Position numbers and translations under genes: made by a program. Shown piece after piece: positions 43,338 to 51,439 of a DNA stretch of 55,979 nt; position 1 is the first letter of the stretch, and the number at the start of each line of letters is the position of its first letter. Below the pieces are notes generated by a model. It searched no databases. It was not told the DNA's origin and saw only the letters and a list, made by a program, of their open reading frames with translations. Source of the DNA: Plesiomonas shigelloides (GTDB lineage Bacteria > Pseudomonadota > Gammaproteobacteria > Enterobacterales > CAMTGL01); NCBI RefSeq assembly GCF_900087055.1, contig NZ_LT575468.1, positions 3,350,001-3,405,979 on the forward strand, read 5' to 3'.

Positions 43338-44300
43338 ATGAAGCTTTATTATAATACTGAACTTGGGAAGCTCTATCTTGGTGATTCGTTAGATGCACTG
43401 AGTGTAGAAGAAGTTAATCAATATAAAGGTAAGGTTAATCTAATAATCACCTCCCCACCCTTCCCTTTGAATAATAAAAAAAAGTATGGAAACGAGATAG
43501 GTGATGCTTATAGGGAATGGTTTAAAAAGCTAACACCTATATTCAATCAGCTTCTTGCTGATGATGGCTCTCTTGTAATTGAAATAGGTAATGCTTGGGA
43601 GCCTGAGCGTCCAGTTCAGTCTACTCTACATTTAGAGTGTCTTTTTGAAATGACGAGGCAGGAGGGTTCTGAATTACGACTTATCCAAGAGTTTATTTGC
43701 TACAACCCAGCTAAACTTCCATCTCCTGCTCAATGGGTGACAGTAAACCGATGGAGAACTGTTGATAGTTATACACATGTTTGGTGGCTCGCTAAAACTG
43801 ATTATCCGAAAGCAGATAATCGAAAAGTATTACGTCCATATAGTAAAAGCATGAGAAAGCTACTAGAACGTCAAAGTTATAATTCCGGAGCACGCCCATC
43901 AGAGCACAATATTAGTGAAACGGGATTTCTGAAAGATCATGGTGGAAGTATTTGTCATAACTTTTTTGAGATGGAGCCATTAGATGAATCTAGAGAGGTG
44001 CGTCTACCACATAATGTAATGTCTTTCTCAAATGTATCATCAAACGATTTCTTTACACGGAAGTGCAAAGAGTTAGGTGTTACACCTCATCCAGCACGAA
44101 TGAATAAAGGTATTGTGAACTTCTTTATAGAGTTTCTAACTGATGAAAATGATTTAGTTTTTGATCCTTTTGGTGGTAGTAATACGTCAGGATTTTGTGC
44201 TGAGTTGAAAAATAGAAGGTGGTTGTCTATCGAAGCTAACTGTAAGTACGCAGAGCAATCAATAATCAGATTTGAAGACCCAGAACTAAAAGGAAAATGA
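43338..44300 (+). CDS. Site-specific DNA methyltransferase, beta-class N4-cytosine type
   Basis: 320 aa. The catalytic motif IV TSPPF (residues 38-42) is near the N-terminus. The SAM-binding motif I (FDPFGGSNTSG, about 275-285) is near the C-terminus, with the target-recognition region between: the beta-class order. The SPPF form and the FGGSNTSG loop resemble M.PvuII-type N4-cytosine methyltransferases. It should protect host DNA. Target sequence cannot be deduced. It stops one base before the HerA gene start. Confidence 0.88.
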   Translation: MKLYYNTELGKLYLGDSLDALSVEEVNQYKGKVNLIITSPPFPLNNKKKYGNEIGDAYREWFKKLTPIFNQLLADDGSLVIEIGNAWEPERPVQSTLHLECLFEMTRQEGSELRLIQEFICYNPAKLPSPAQWVTVNRWRTVDSYTHVWWLAKTDYPKADNRKVLRPYSKSMRKLLERQSYNSGARPSEHNISETGFLKDHGGSICHNFFEMEPLDESREVRLPHNVMSFSNVSSNDFFTRKCKELGVTPHPARMNKGIVNFFIEFLTDENDLVFDPFGGSNTSGFCAELKNRRWLSIEANCKYAEQSIIRFEDPELKGK

Positions 44301-44301
44301 T

Positions 44302-46317
44302 ATGAATTTGAACGAATCTTTATCGACAGATTTATTAAAGGAAGGCAAAAACAAAGAGCAGTTTGTGGGTCGCCCGTTCTATTTATCATATGACATTGCG
44401 AGATTGTTAGTCTGTGATGCATGGAAGGCTCAGGTAAAAGGTATTCCAGCTGGTTGCTTCCTATTGGCATTCTACGACGGTGAGGATGGTGTTGAAGAAG
44501 CTGTGCTATTGAGAGCTCTTTCACAAACAAAGTTACCAACAGATAACGATGTAATATCATCGATGATTGAGTATTATAAAGATAATTTAGATATATCGGG
44601 TCGGGCAGGCAGTGTGAAAGGGGGAAAGCTAGACGAATTCACACGATACGAGTTTAGTTTCTCAGGGCTCGAATGTCGTGTTCTTGGTGTATTTTATCGA
44701 AACCAAAATGGGAAAACTGAGTTCGGCGCTGATCTTGAAAACTTCTACTCGGCTAATAATTATAGTGTTTATAAAGCAAGTGGTGACGTTCTTGAATTCA
44801 TTGTAAATCAGAGAGATGATGGTGGTTTAGCTGGGCAAGACTCTGATTTTAAAATTGGTAGTGTCAGATATTCCTCCAGTCGCAGGCATCAAACTCAAGA
44901 GCAAGATGTTGGTGTATGGGTAAATCCTAAAGACTTTTTAGGTAAGAGATCTGCGATGTTTGGTATGACTCGTACCGGTAAGTCTAATACTGTAAAGAAA
45001 ATCATAGAAGCAACCGAGGAAATATCGGCTAAAGCCAGAACGGAACTTCATTCTGCCCCTGCTGAAACTTTGGAGTTTTCTGATTCCGGTAGTCCAACAT
45101 TCCCTGTTGGACAAATTATATTCGATGTTAATGGTGAATATGCTAATGCCAACAGGCAAGATTCAGGAACTGCTATTTATGACCTATATAAAAGCAAGGT
45201 GGTCAGATATAGTGTTTTAGAAAAAGGAAATGATTTCAAGGTAATGAAGGTCAACTTCTTTAAAGATATTGAAAGTGGTTTTAGCCTTATATCTAGTTAT
45301 CTTCAAGAACAATCAATTGGTGGCGACTATGTAAATAATTTTACTGCAGTTAATTTTGAGGTGCCAGAGAGTTCCAACATAAATGGTTCCGAATGGACTA
45401 GGTATAATAGGTTAATTGCTGCATATAAATGCTGCCTATATAGAGCAGGCTTCAAGGTGCCTCAGGGATTAAAAGTAAGATTTACAGGTGCGGCTGAAAT
45501 AAATAGTGCCATTCTTGATGGGAAAATACTAGACCCCAAACAGGGTTTAACTTTAGAGGAAGCCTGTACCTGGTTTGAAAAAACTTGGGAACAATACGAA
45601 GAGTTAAGTTTTTTTAAAGATTATATCAGCAAAAAAGGATATGAATGGGCAAATGATGACTTGAAGTCTATGATGGTCTTTTTGTCTACATATAAATCAC
45701 CAGGGAAAAAGAATCAAGTTAGTGGTTACAAAAAAATTCGTGTAAAGCAATTACATAATTTACATACTATAAGTATGGATGAATCGTTTGAAGTCGAAAT
45801 ACCCAAACTGCTACAAGAAGGCAAGATTGTCATTGTTGATTTGTCCCAAGGTGAACCTGTTGTTCAACGACTATTTTCAGAGAAAATATGTCGTTCTGTT
45901 TTTAATATTTCCATGGATAGATTCATAAAAAACCTCCCTAACAATTTCATTCAGTTCTATTTTGAAGAGGCTCATAATTTATTTCCCAAAAAGGACGATA
46001 AAGATCTCAGTCAAATATATAATAGGATCGCAAAAGAAGGGGCCAAACTTCACTTGGGAATGATATACGCGACACAAGAAGTTAGTTCGATTAGCTCTAA
46101 TATTTTGAAAAACACTCAAAATTGGTTTATTGCTCACCTCAATAATATTGATGAAACTAGGGAGCTAGAAAAATATTATGACTTCAAGGACTTTACACAA
46201 TCATTAGTTCGCTTTTCTGCTACAAATGACAAGGGGTTTGTAAGAATGAAAACATATACAAACCCATTTATTGTTCCTGTTCAGATTGATAGATTCTTGG
46301 CGAATAGGGGAATGTGA
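44302..46317 (+). CDS. HerA-family hexameric ATPase/translocase
   Basis: 671 aa. An N-terminal HAS-barrel-like domain of about 200 residues leads into a DUF87/HerA ATPase domain. Walker A is GMTRTGKSNT (221-230), Walker B with tandem acidic residues is QFYFEE (551-556), a likely arginine finger is in RIAKEGAKLHLG (about 575-586), and the ATQ sensor is at 590-592. HerA forms a hexameric DNA pump that partners NurA in archaeal end resection and in several phage-defence systems. AAAAGGAAAA precedes the ATG; the TGA overlaps the next ATG by one base. Confidence 0.88.
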   Translation: MNLNESLSTDLLKEGKNKEQFVGRPFYLSYDIARLLVCDAWKAQVKGIPAGCFLLAFYDGEDGVEEAVLLRALSQTKLPTDNDVISSMIEYYKDNLDISGRAGSVKGGKLDEFTRYEFSFSGLECRVLGVFYRNQNGKTEFGADLENFYSANNYSVYKASGDVLEFIVNQRDDGGLAGQDSDFKIGSVRYSSSRRHQTQEQDVGVWVNPKDFLGKRSAMFGMTRTGKSNTVKKIIEATEEISAKARTELHSAPAETLEFSDSGSPTFPVGQIIFDVNGEYANANRQDSGTAIYDLYKSKVVRYSVLEKGNDFKVMKVNFFKDIESGFSLISSYLQEQSIGGDYVNNFTAVNFEVPESSNINGSEWTRYNRLIAAYKCCLYRAGFKVPQGLKVRFTGAAEINSAILDGKILDPKQGLTLEEACTWFEKTWEQYEELSFFKDYISKKGYEWANDDLKSMMVFLSTYKSPGKKNQVSGYKKIRVKQLHNLHTISMDESFEVEIPKLLQEGKIVIVDLSQGEPVVQRLFSEKICRSVFNISMDRFIKNLPNNFIQFYFEEAHNLFPKKDDKDLSQIYNRIAKEGAKLHLGMIYATQEVSSISSNILKNTQNWFIAHLNNIDETRELEKYYDFKDFTQSLVRFSATNDKGFVRMKTYTNPFIVPVQIDRFLANRGM

Positions 46318-47705
46318 TGAGCTACAGTTCTAAAGGAAATCGTCCATTTGAGTGGGCCAGTAAATCACAACATTCTCATGTGATAAACGATCCGTATGTT
46401 CAGAGTTTGATGAAGAGATGTAAGTTTCCATCTACTAATGAAGAGGCTGAGAGTGATGTTAGAGACTTCGCTTTTGATATAGAAACAGGTCCTCATCGCA
46501 ATGTAACAACCATTATTGCTGTAGATGGTGGATATTCTGAGGTAACAGTACGTAAAAACTATCCTAGCTCTAAAGTTGCATTTTTTCAGTTTGGTGGTTT
46601 AGAGTTTAGTCTCGATGATTTGAAACAATTGGGAGAATCACCATTTATTCACCCAGAAAAAATGGAAAAATTTAAAAAGTTAGAGCGTTTTAAGCTTGCG
46701 ATACCAACAAAGGCGACGTCACTAGACTCTTTATCTATGATCGATTCAGTAAGAATTCCACTAATTGAATTCTTTAATGAGGGACGAGATGGGAAAAAAT
46801 ATATAGATACCTTAAAGTGGCTTGTCTTTCATGATTTTAAAAACAAAGGTGTTGGTAATGACTCATCTTTGAAGGAGATTTGTTTTGGAAGCTTGCCAAA
46901 AAGGGGGGGGAGAGAGTTTAAAGATATAAAAATAAGAAAGTCAGATATTGATTCTTGTGGGTATTTCGATTGCGGTGGTGAAAGATTCAATCTTATTGAC
47001 ATACTAAGATTTCATGAGGTTATAGATGAGGAGCTTGGTGCTAGTGGCATACTAGGTTATCTAACAAATGTTATAGAACATATAATCATAGTTCATTGCA
47101 TTAAAGAAATTGTTACGAGAAAGCCTTCTTTTTTGAAACGTTTCCTCTTCATTAAAGATGGACCTCTCGGCTTTTTCGGGCAAACAGCTAAATTACACAA
47201 AGATATGAGGGAATTGTGTAATCTTTATATCCAAGAGTATTCTCTGAAGTTGGTAGGAATTGAAAAGTCAGGTTCTTTTGTTGAGCATGCAGAACATATC
47301 ACATCTGGAGAGGATGCTTGTTTGCTGAAAGGGCAGGTATTGCCATTATTTAATAATTATATTTATAAACACATACTTCCTGGGCCAGCTACAGAAGAGG
47401 AGCTAAATAATCTTTCTCCATATGCTTCCACATCATACTACAGTGGAAAATTGATTTATCGTAGTCAAACGGATCGAACCTGGGTGTTGACTCTTCCAAT
47501 AAAAGATAGCAATGAGATAAAAGTGTTGAATAAGAGCTCATTCTCAAACATTGATGAAATTCTGAATGTAATTGATCATTTAAGGTGTGACATGTATGAG
47601 AATGCTATTGTTCCTATTGCTTTGGTGAATCAGCTGGTTTCGCTTGCAAATCACCCTTCATCAAAAATGTTGGAAAAGTTCGCCATCCAGAAAATCAATG
47701 AGTGA
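46317..47705 (+). CDS. NurA-domain nuclease
   Basis: 462 aa from the ATG at 46317 (TGATG overlap with the HerA-like gene). NurA nuclease landmarks: IIAVDGGYSEV (catalytic D70), IKDGPLGFFGQ (279-289) and VGIEKSGSFVEHA (about 313-325). It is longer than archaeal NurA, with an N-terminal extension and an insertion at about residues 80-270. It is the probable DNA-degrading effector acting with the upstream HerA ATPase, since no separate restriction endonuclease is encoded. AT-rich, last gene of the operon. Confidence 0.83.
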   Translation: MSYSSKGNRPFEWASKSQHSHVINDPYVQSLMKRCKFPSTNEEAESDVRDFAFDIETGPHRNVTTIIAVDGGYSEVTVRKNYPSSKVAFFQFGGLEFSLDDLKQLGESPFIHPEKMEKFKKLERFKLAIPTKATSLDSLSMIDSVRIPLIEFFNEGRDGKKYIDTLKWLVFHDFKNKGVGNDSSLKEICFGSLPKRGGREFKDIKIRKSDIDSCGYFDCGGERFNLIDILRFHEVIDEELGASGILGYLTNVIEHIIIVHCIKEIVTRKPSFLKRFLFIKDGPLGFFGQTAKLHKDMRELCNLYIQEYSLKLVGIEKSGSFVEHAEHITSGEDACLLKGQVLPLFNNYIYKHILPGPATEEELNNLSPYASTSYYSGKLIYRSQTDRTWVLTLPIKDSNEIKVLNKSSFSNIDEILNVIDHLRCDMYENAIVPIALVNQLVSLANHPSSKMLEKFAIQKINE

Positions 47706-47724
47706 ATTATCAATTGTTAAATGG

Positions 47725-47756
47725 AATAGAGGTATAGTATCCATGATGCCTCTATT
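47725..47756 (+). terminator. Hairpin after the defence operon
   Basis: AATAGAGG (47725-47732) / CCTCTATT (47749-47756), perfect 8-bp stem, 16-nt loop, 20 bp after the nuclease stop. No long T-run, so termination is only probable. Confidence 0.5.
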
Positions 47757-47897
47757 TCAAACTTTCCCCATCATCTGAAAGCTTTCTCCGCAAAAAACGC
47801 TCTTGGTGCCCAAATTGGACAACTACAGCGACGAGGATTTCGCCAGCCCCCCGATACGCTCTTGCATGCTGATGATTGCTACGAGGAGACCATCTGC

Positions 47898-48233
47898 ATG
47901 CGTGAACAAAATCCGCCGCTTTACGGTGACAACAATGGGGCAATCCTGAAAGAGCTTTATGAGCTTAAGCTGCTGGTAATCCAGCAAGGACAGGCGCAAA
48001 AAGAGGTGCTTTCTGCCGAGGAGTGCGCTGAGTTGCTGGGGGTTTCTGTCAGCTATGTGTACCGGCTGACCAGTGAAAAGCGTCTGCCGCATTACAAGCC
48101 ACAAGGCAAAAAGATCTACTTCAAGCGCGTTGAGCTGCTGGACTGGCTGCTCTCCCACCGCATTTCTCCGGACGCCGAACTCACTGAGCATGTAACCAAG
48201 CGTGTGCGGCAAGCTAGCCATGGGCGGTTGTGA
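47898..48233 (+). CDS. HTH protein of the excisionase/MerR-like (HTH_17) family
   Basis: 111 aa from the ATG at 47898 (GAGGAG upstream; frame open from 47862). The C-terminal half is a winged HTH with LSAEECAELLGVSVSYVYRLTSEKRLPHYKPQGKKIYFKRVELLDWLL, the usual excisionase/AlpA layout. The N-terminal half is a helical dimerisation-like segment. It may be the recombination directionality factor of the element, or the regulator of the repAC genes that begin 7 bp downstream. Confidence 0.82.
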   Translation: MREQNPPLYGDNNGAILKELYELKLLVIQQGQAQKEVLSAEECAELLGVSVSYVYRLTSEKRLPHYKPQGKKIYFKRVELLDWLLSHRISPDAELTEHVTKRVRQASHGRL

Positions 48234-48240
48234 GGTGGGT

Positions 48241-49092
48241 ATGACACAGGATCTGATTACATCTCTCTGCCCCCAGGATCTCCGGTCGGCTTTTGTTGAG
48301 CCTCCAAAACCCCTCGATTTTGTCCTCCCGGGGCTGCCTGTTGGCTGCGTTGGTGCTTTGGTGTCACCGGGAGGGGTGGGCAAATCGATGTTGGCATTAC
48401 AACTGGCAATGCAGATATCCGGTGGGCCGGATTGGATTGGGCTTGGCAATCTGGGCAGGGGGACTGTGCTCTACCTGCCTGCCGAGGACCCTTGGCCTGT
48501 ACTGCACCAGCGCTTGTTTGCCTTGGGCAGAGGTCTTGATGCTGAACTTCGTGCCAACGTTGAACGAGACCTTCGTTTGATATCGCTTCAGGGTGCCAGC
48601 CCGAATGTGCTGGATAGCCATTGGTGGGAAGCGATTGCCATTTGGGCTAAGGGGGTCAGGTTGGTGGTTATCGATACACTGAGACGCTTTCACGATGCTG
48701 ATGAGAATGCAGCCTGTGCTATGACACTGGTGTTGGGTCAGCTGGAACGGCTGGCCATGCTGAAGGGATGCGCTGTGTTGTTTGTACACCACACCAGTAA
48801 ATCTGCGGCATTCCAAGAAGCTGGCGATCTGCAGCAGGCAAGCCGTGGTTCGTCGGTTCTGGTGGACAACGTTCGCTGGCAGGCCTATCTCGCCACTATG
48901 ACCAAGAAAGAGGCGCAGAAGCTGGGCGTATCGGTAGAGAAGAGCCAGCTTTACGTGCGGTTTGGGGTAAGCAAAAGCAATTATGGGCCGCCACTACCGG
49001 AGCGATGGCTGGAGCGGAAGGAAGGTGGCGTGCTGTACCCCGCTGGTTTGGACGAAATACGCTGGGCTGGGGGCAAACGTGCCTTGCTTTGA
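48241..49092 (+). CDS. repA: RepA-type replicative helicase (IncQ-like)
   Basis: 283 aa (RSF1010 RepA 279 aa). By eye it matches RSF1010 RepA along its length: PPKPLDFVLPGLPVGCVGALVSPGGVGKSMLALQLA (Walker A 42-50), LYLPAEDP, VVIDTLRRFHDADENA (Walker B D145), VLFVHHTSKSA, and QQASRGSSVLVDNVRWQAYL. It forms a hexameric helicase for strand-displacement replication. The start at 48241 follows GAGGTGGGT; repC overlaps its end by 14 bp. Confidence 0.93.
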   Translation: MTQDLITSLCPQDLRSAFVEPPKPLDFVLPGLPVGCVGALVSPGGVGKSMLALQLAMQISGGPDWIGLGNLGRGTVLYLPAEDPWPVLHQRLFALGRGLDAELRANVERDLRLISLQGASPNVLDSHWWEAIAIWAKGVRLVVIDTLRRFHDADENAACAMTLVLGQLERLAMLKGCAVLFVHHTSKSAAFQEAGDLQQASRGSSVLVDNVRWQAYLATMTKKEAQKLGVSVEKSQLYVRFGVSKSNYGPPLPERWLERKEGGVLYPAGLDEIRWAGGKRALL

Positions 49093-49918
49093 ATTGACTC
49101 ATGCCCGGCACGACCATATGCACTGCCTTGCTCCCGGGTTGTTTAGGGCGATCTCGCATGGCCAACGCCGCCGTGACAAGCTGGAGGTGATTTACCGTTT
49201 CGGTGGTGGCAATCAGATCGAGTTCTCCGGGCCTGAGCCGTTAGGTGCAGATGACCTCCGTGTGCTTCAGGGGTTGGTTGCAATGGCTGGACTTGAGTCA
49301 CAAAGTAACGAGATTGAGCCAGTTGCAGTGAGCGAAACTGGGACGATATTGCGAGATCTTCTGGATCTTCGCTGGGCTGCCAACCAGCAAAGGGTATTGG
49401 TGGTCAGAAGCAGCCTGCGCAAACTGGCCAAGGAGATTGGATACGCCAATCCTCGGGATACCAATACTGTACGTTGCTGTATCGAGCGATTGTGGAAGGT
49501 GTCGGTGATCGCAAAGGTGGCTGGCCAGCGTAGCGGATTTCGCTTATTGGCGAACTATGTCAGTGACACTCAGACTGATGGACTTTTTGTGGCGCTTAAT
49601 CCCTTGCTGACCTACGCCATTATGGGTAATGGTCGCCATGTTCGTATCGACATGACTGAAGTTCGGCACTTGAATGGCAGCATCGCTCGGTTGTTGCATC
49701 AGCGGCTATGTGCCTGGGTGGATTGTGGTCAGAAAAGAGCAGTGCAGTTAGACACCTTGGTCGCTTATGCCTTTCCCGATGAGGTCAGCACGGCCACCCA
49801 TCGCAAGCGGCAATCACGAGTTCGCAAGGCATTGGATGAGCTGACTGCTTTGGGTTGGTCTATCTGCGAACATGCCAAGGGGCGGTTTACTATCGGCCGG
49901 CCTGCACTATCACGATAA
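49079..49918 (+). CDS. repC: RepC-type replication initiator (IncQ-like)
   Basis: 279 aa (RSF1010 RepC 283 aa) from a GTG at 49079 with GGGGG upstream, overlapping repA as in IncQ plasmids; a longer frame from 48983 lies within repA. Strong matches: ARHDHMHCLAPGLFRAI, IEFSGPEPLGADDLRVLQGLVAMAG, CIERLWKVSVIAKV, LFVALNPLL, HVRIDMTEVRHL, RLLHQRLCAWVD, KRQSRVRKALDELTALGW. It binds iterons and opens the origin. The first iteron overlaps its stop codon. Confidence 0.93.
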   Translation: MPCFELTHARHDHMHCLAPGLFRAISHGQRRRDKLEVIYRFGGGNQIEFSGPEPLGADDLRVLQGLVAMAGLESQSNEIEPVAVSETGTILRDLLDLRWAANQQRVLVVRSSLRKLAKEIGYANPRDTNTVRCCIERLWKVSVIAKVAGQRSGFRLLANYVSDTQTDGLFVALNPLLTYAIMGNGRHVRIDMTEVRHLNGSIARLLHQRLCAWVDCGQKRAVQLDTLVAYAFPDEVSTATHRKRQSRVRKALDELTALGWSICEHAKGRFTIGRPALSR

Positions 49919-49972
49919 CGGTCACAAACTATCACGAAAGTGGTCACAAAGTTCACGATAACGGTCACAAGC
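49909..49972 (+). repeat. Three iterons, putative oriV of the element
   Basis: Three tandem copies of TCACGATAACGGTCACAAA (second copy TCACGAAAGTGGTCACAAA), starting at 49910, 49932 and 49953, period 22 then 21 bp. The first covers the repC stop. IncQ origins carry 3.5 iterons of about 20 bp bound by RepC. An AT-rich perfect dyad ATTATCT-A-AGATAAT (50032-50046) about 60 bp further could be the melting or primase-start region. Confidence 0.88.
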
Positions 49973-50119
49973 CAATTCAGTGAAACCCAGTTACCGCTTG
50001 GGCTGCAGGGCGATCCTGAAATCCGATCTATATTATCTAAGATAATCTAGGCCAGCGCATGGTTGCGCTGGCCTATTTGTTGGATCTTCCTGGCCATGAT
50101 CTCGTCGAGGGTGCTTCTA

Positions 50120-51259
50120 TCACCCCAAGACATTGGGGAAATCGAGCATGGCATCTCGGCGCCGCGATTCAAGAATGTCGGCGTAGATCTCGGTGGTTCT
50201 CAGCTCACTGTGCCCCAGCAAGCGGGAGAGGGCATAGATATCGACGCCGCGGTTAAGCTGGATGACGGCGAAGGTATGACGCGCGCTGTGGAAGGTTACC
50301 TTCTTGGTTATACCCGCCTGCAACGCCCACCGGGTGAGCTCCATGTTGTGCCAAGCCGAGTACTTGAGGCCCTTGAAGATCCGCTCTGTTGCCTTGCCTG
50401 GGCGCCCCATCAGCTGCATCGCCATATCATTCAAATCCAGGTATTGCAGGCCGCTGGTCTTTTTCTGGGTGAAGACGATACGGTAATGGCCATAGAAGGG
50501 CTCCAGCTCGGCCCAGGTCAGCTTGTGAATGTCGGACCAGCGCAAGCCAGTGCAACAAGAGAACAGAAAGGCGCGCTTAAGAACGTCGTACCGGCACTCG
50601 GCCTGGGCCAGGGCTCGTACCTCGTCTTCGGTCAGATAAACCCGTTTGTTCTTCTCCCCCTGGATAGCTTTGACACGTCGTACCGGATTATCCGGTAGCA
50701 GCCGTTCCTGCTCAGCCTGGTTCAGGGCCGCCCTTAACTTGTTGAAATAGGCACTCTGGGTGTTGCGGCTCAGTGGTGTGCCGCTTTTGGTGCGGGCTTT
50801 GTGCATCAGGTAATGCCGAAAACCCTCCAGGAACAGCTGATCTACTTCCTCGAAAGTCAGCTCCGGCAGCTTATGGTACTGGCGTAAATGCTTGAGGGCT
50901 GATATCCAGATGGAATGGTTGCTCTTGCTGCCTGCCGCTTTTTGGTCTGTAACCTCTTGGAAGTACTCGAAGAAGCTGGCCTTGTAGGCGTTCGAGAAAT
51001 CCAGATGGTGTTTACCAGTCTCGTACTCGAAGAGTCGCTTGGCGCGGATGGCTTCGGCTGCTCGCTGGGTTTCTTTGTTGTGGAGCCGCTGTGCTGGGGT
51101 TCGCGGCTTGTCGTACAGGAAGAGATCCAGGGGCTCTCTGCTGCGTTTGTGCTTGCGGATGCCCGTGGTTGGGTCAAGGTAGGAGCCGGCGTAATAGGTT
51201 AAGCGCAGAGCGCGCTTGCCTTCGGCGTCCGGTTCGCGGAATTCGATGCTGATCTTCAT
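50120..51259 (-). CDS. int: Tyrosine recombinase (integrase)
   Basis: 379 aa. Catalytic residues are complete: R240 (CTGLRWSDI), K266 or K267 (TQKKTSG), H324 and R327 (FHSARHTFA), H350 (LLGHSEL), Y359 (TTEIYADI). The N-terminus is an arm-binding domain (SYLDPTTGIRKHKRSREPL) followed by a SAM-like core-binding domain. It lies next to the mnmE-side att repeat and reads into the element. The N-terminal layout resembles integrases common in Bacteroidetes-type elements more than lambda-type ones; this is an impression from sequence only. Confidence 0.93.
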   Translation of the reverse strand: MKISIEFREPDAEGKRALRLTYYAGSYLDPTTGIRKHKRSREPLDLFLYDKPRTPAQRLHNKETQRAAEAIRAKRLFEYETGKHHLDFSNAYKASFFEYFQEVTDQKAAGSKSNHSIWISALKHLRQYHKLPELTFEEVDQLFLEGFRHYLMHKARTKSGTPLSRNTQSAYFNKLRAALNQAEQERLLPDNPVRRVKAIQGEKNKRVYLTEDEVRALAQAECRYDVLKRAFLFSCCTGLRWSDIHKLTWAELEPFYGHYRIVFTQKKTSGLQYLDLNDMAMQLMGRPGKATERIFKGLKYSAWHNMELTRWALQAGITKKVTFHSARHTFAVIQLNRGVDIYALSRLLGHSELRTTEIYADILESRRRDAMLDFPNVLG

Positions 51260-51273
51260 AATTGTCCCCCGAA

Positions 51274-51395
51274 AGTACCCCGAGAGGTTACTTCGGGGTA
51301 CTCTCGGGGTAAATTCTCACGAAACAAGATCAGGCAAGAACAGCCAGTAAAAAACAAAGTCCAATATTTACAATATCTTATGTTCTCACTGGCTG
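51274..51395. promoter_or_regulatory. Overlapping inverted repeats upstream of int, att-proximal
   Basis: Two mutually exclusive perfect 10-bp hairpins share sequence: AGTACCCCGA (51274-51283) with TCGGGGTACT (51293-51302), and ACCCCGAGAG (51277-51286) with CTCTCGGGGT (51301-51310). They lie 15 bp upstream of the integrase start. A second pair CAGCCAGT (51341-51348) / ACTGGCTG (51388-51395), followed by a T-run, lies between them and the att repeat. They are likely control or binding sites for integrase/directionality factor. Confidence 0.65.
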
Positions 51396-51421
51396 CTTTT
51401 TATTGCTGATTTTTCACCACA

Positions 51422-51439
51422 TTACTTGCCGATGCAGAA
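51422..51439. repeat. Attachment-site repeat, mnmE copy
   Basis: TTACTTGCCGATGCAGAA, perfect match to 38034-38051. On the minus strand it encodes FCIGK and the stop of mnmE, so the C-terminus of MnmE is restored on insertion. Confidence 0.93.

Larger units (their letters stand above)
38034..51439. mobile_element. Integrated replicative element at the mnmE 3' end
   Basis: 13.4 kb bounded by perfect 18-bp direct repeats TTACTTGCCGATGCAGAA (38034-38051 and 51422-51439). The right copy encodes the last five codons and stop of mnmE on the minus strand, so insertion leaves mnmE intact. This is the attachment position of SGI1-family islands (trmE/thdF). Contents: tyrosine integrase, IncQ-like replication genes with iterons, HipBA, serine recombinase, an IS remnant and a methyltransferase-HerA-NurA operon. 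No relaxase, no transfer genes and no antibiotic resistance gene were seen. Base composition is mosaic: the 43-47.7 kb cargo is strongly AT-rich, the replication and integration genes are not. Confidence 0.93.

Noticed and set aside
47806-47822. GCCCAAATTGGAC upstream of the HTH/excisionase-like gene, possibly an activator box like those used by SGI1-mobilising plasmids
   Set aside because: I cannot recall the AcaCD consensus precisely enough to call a match, and a single short dyad is weak evidence.
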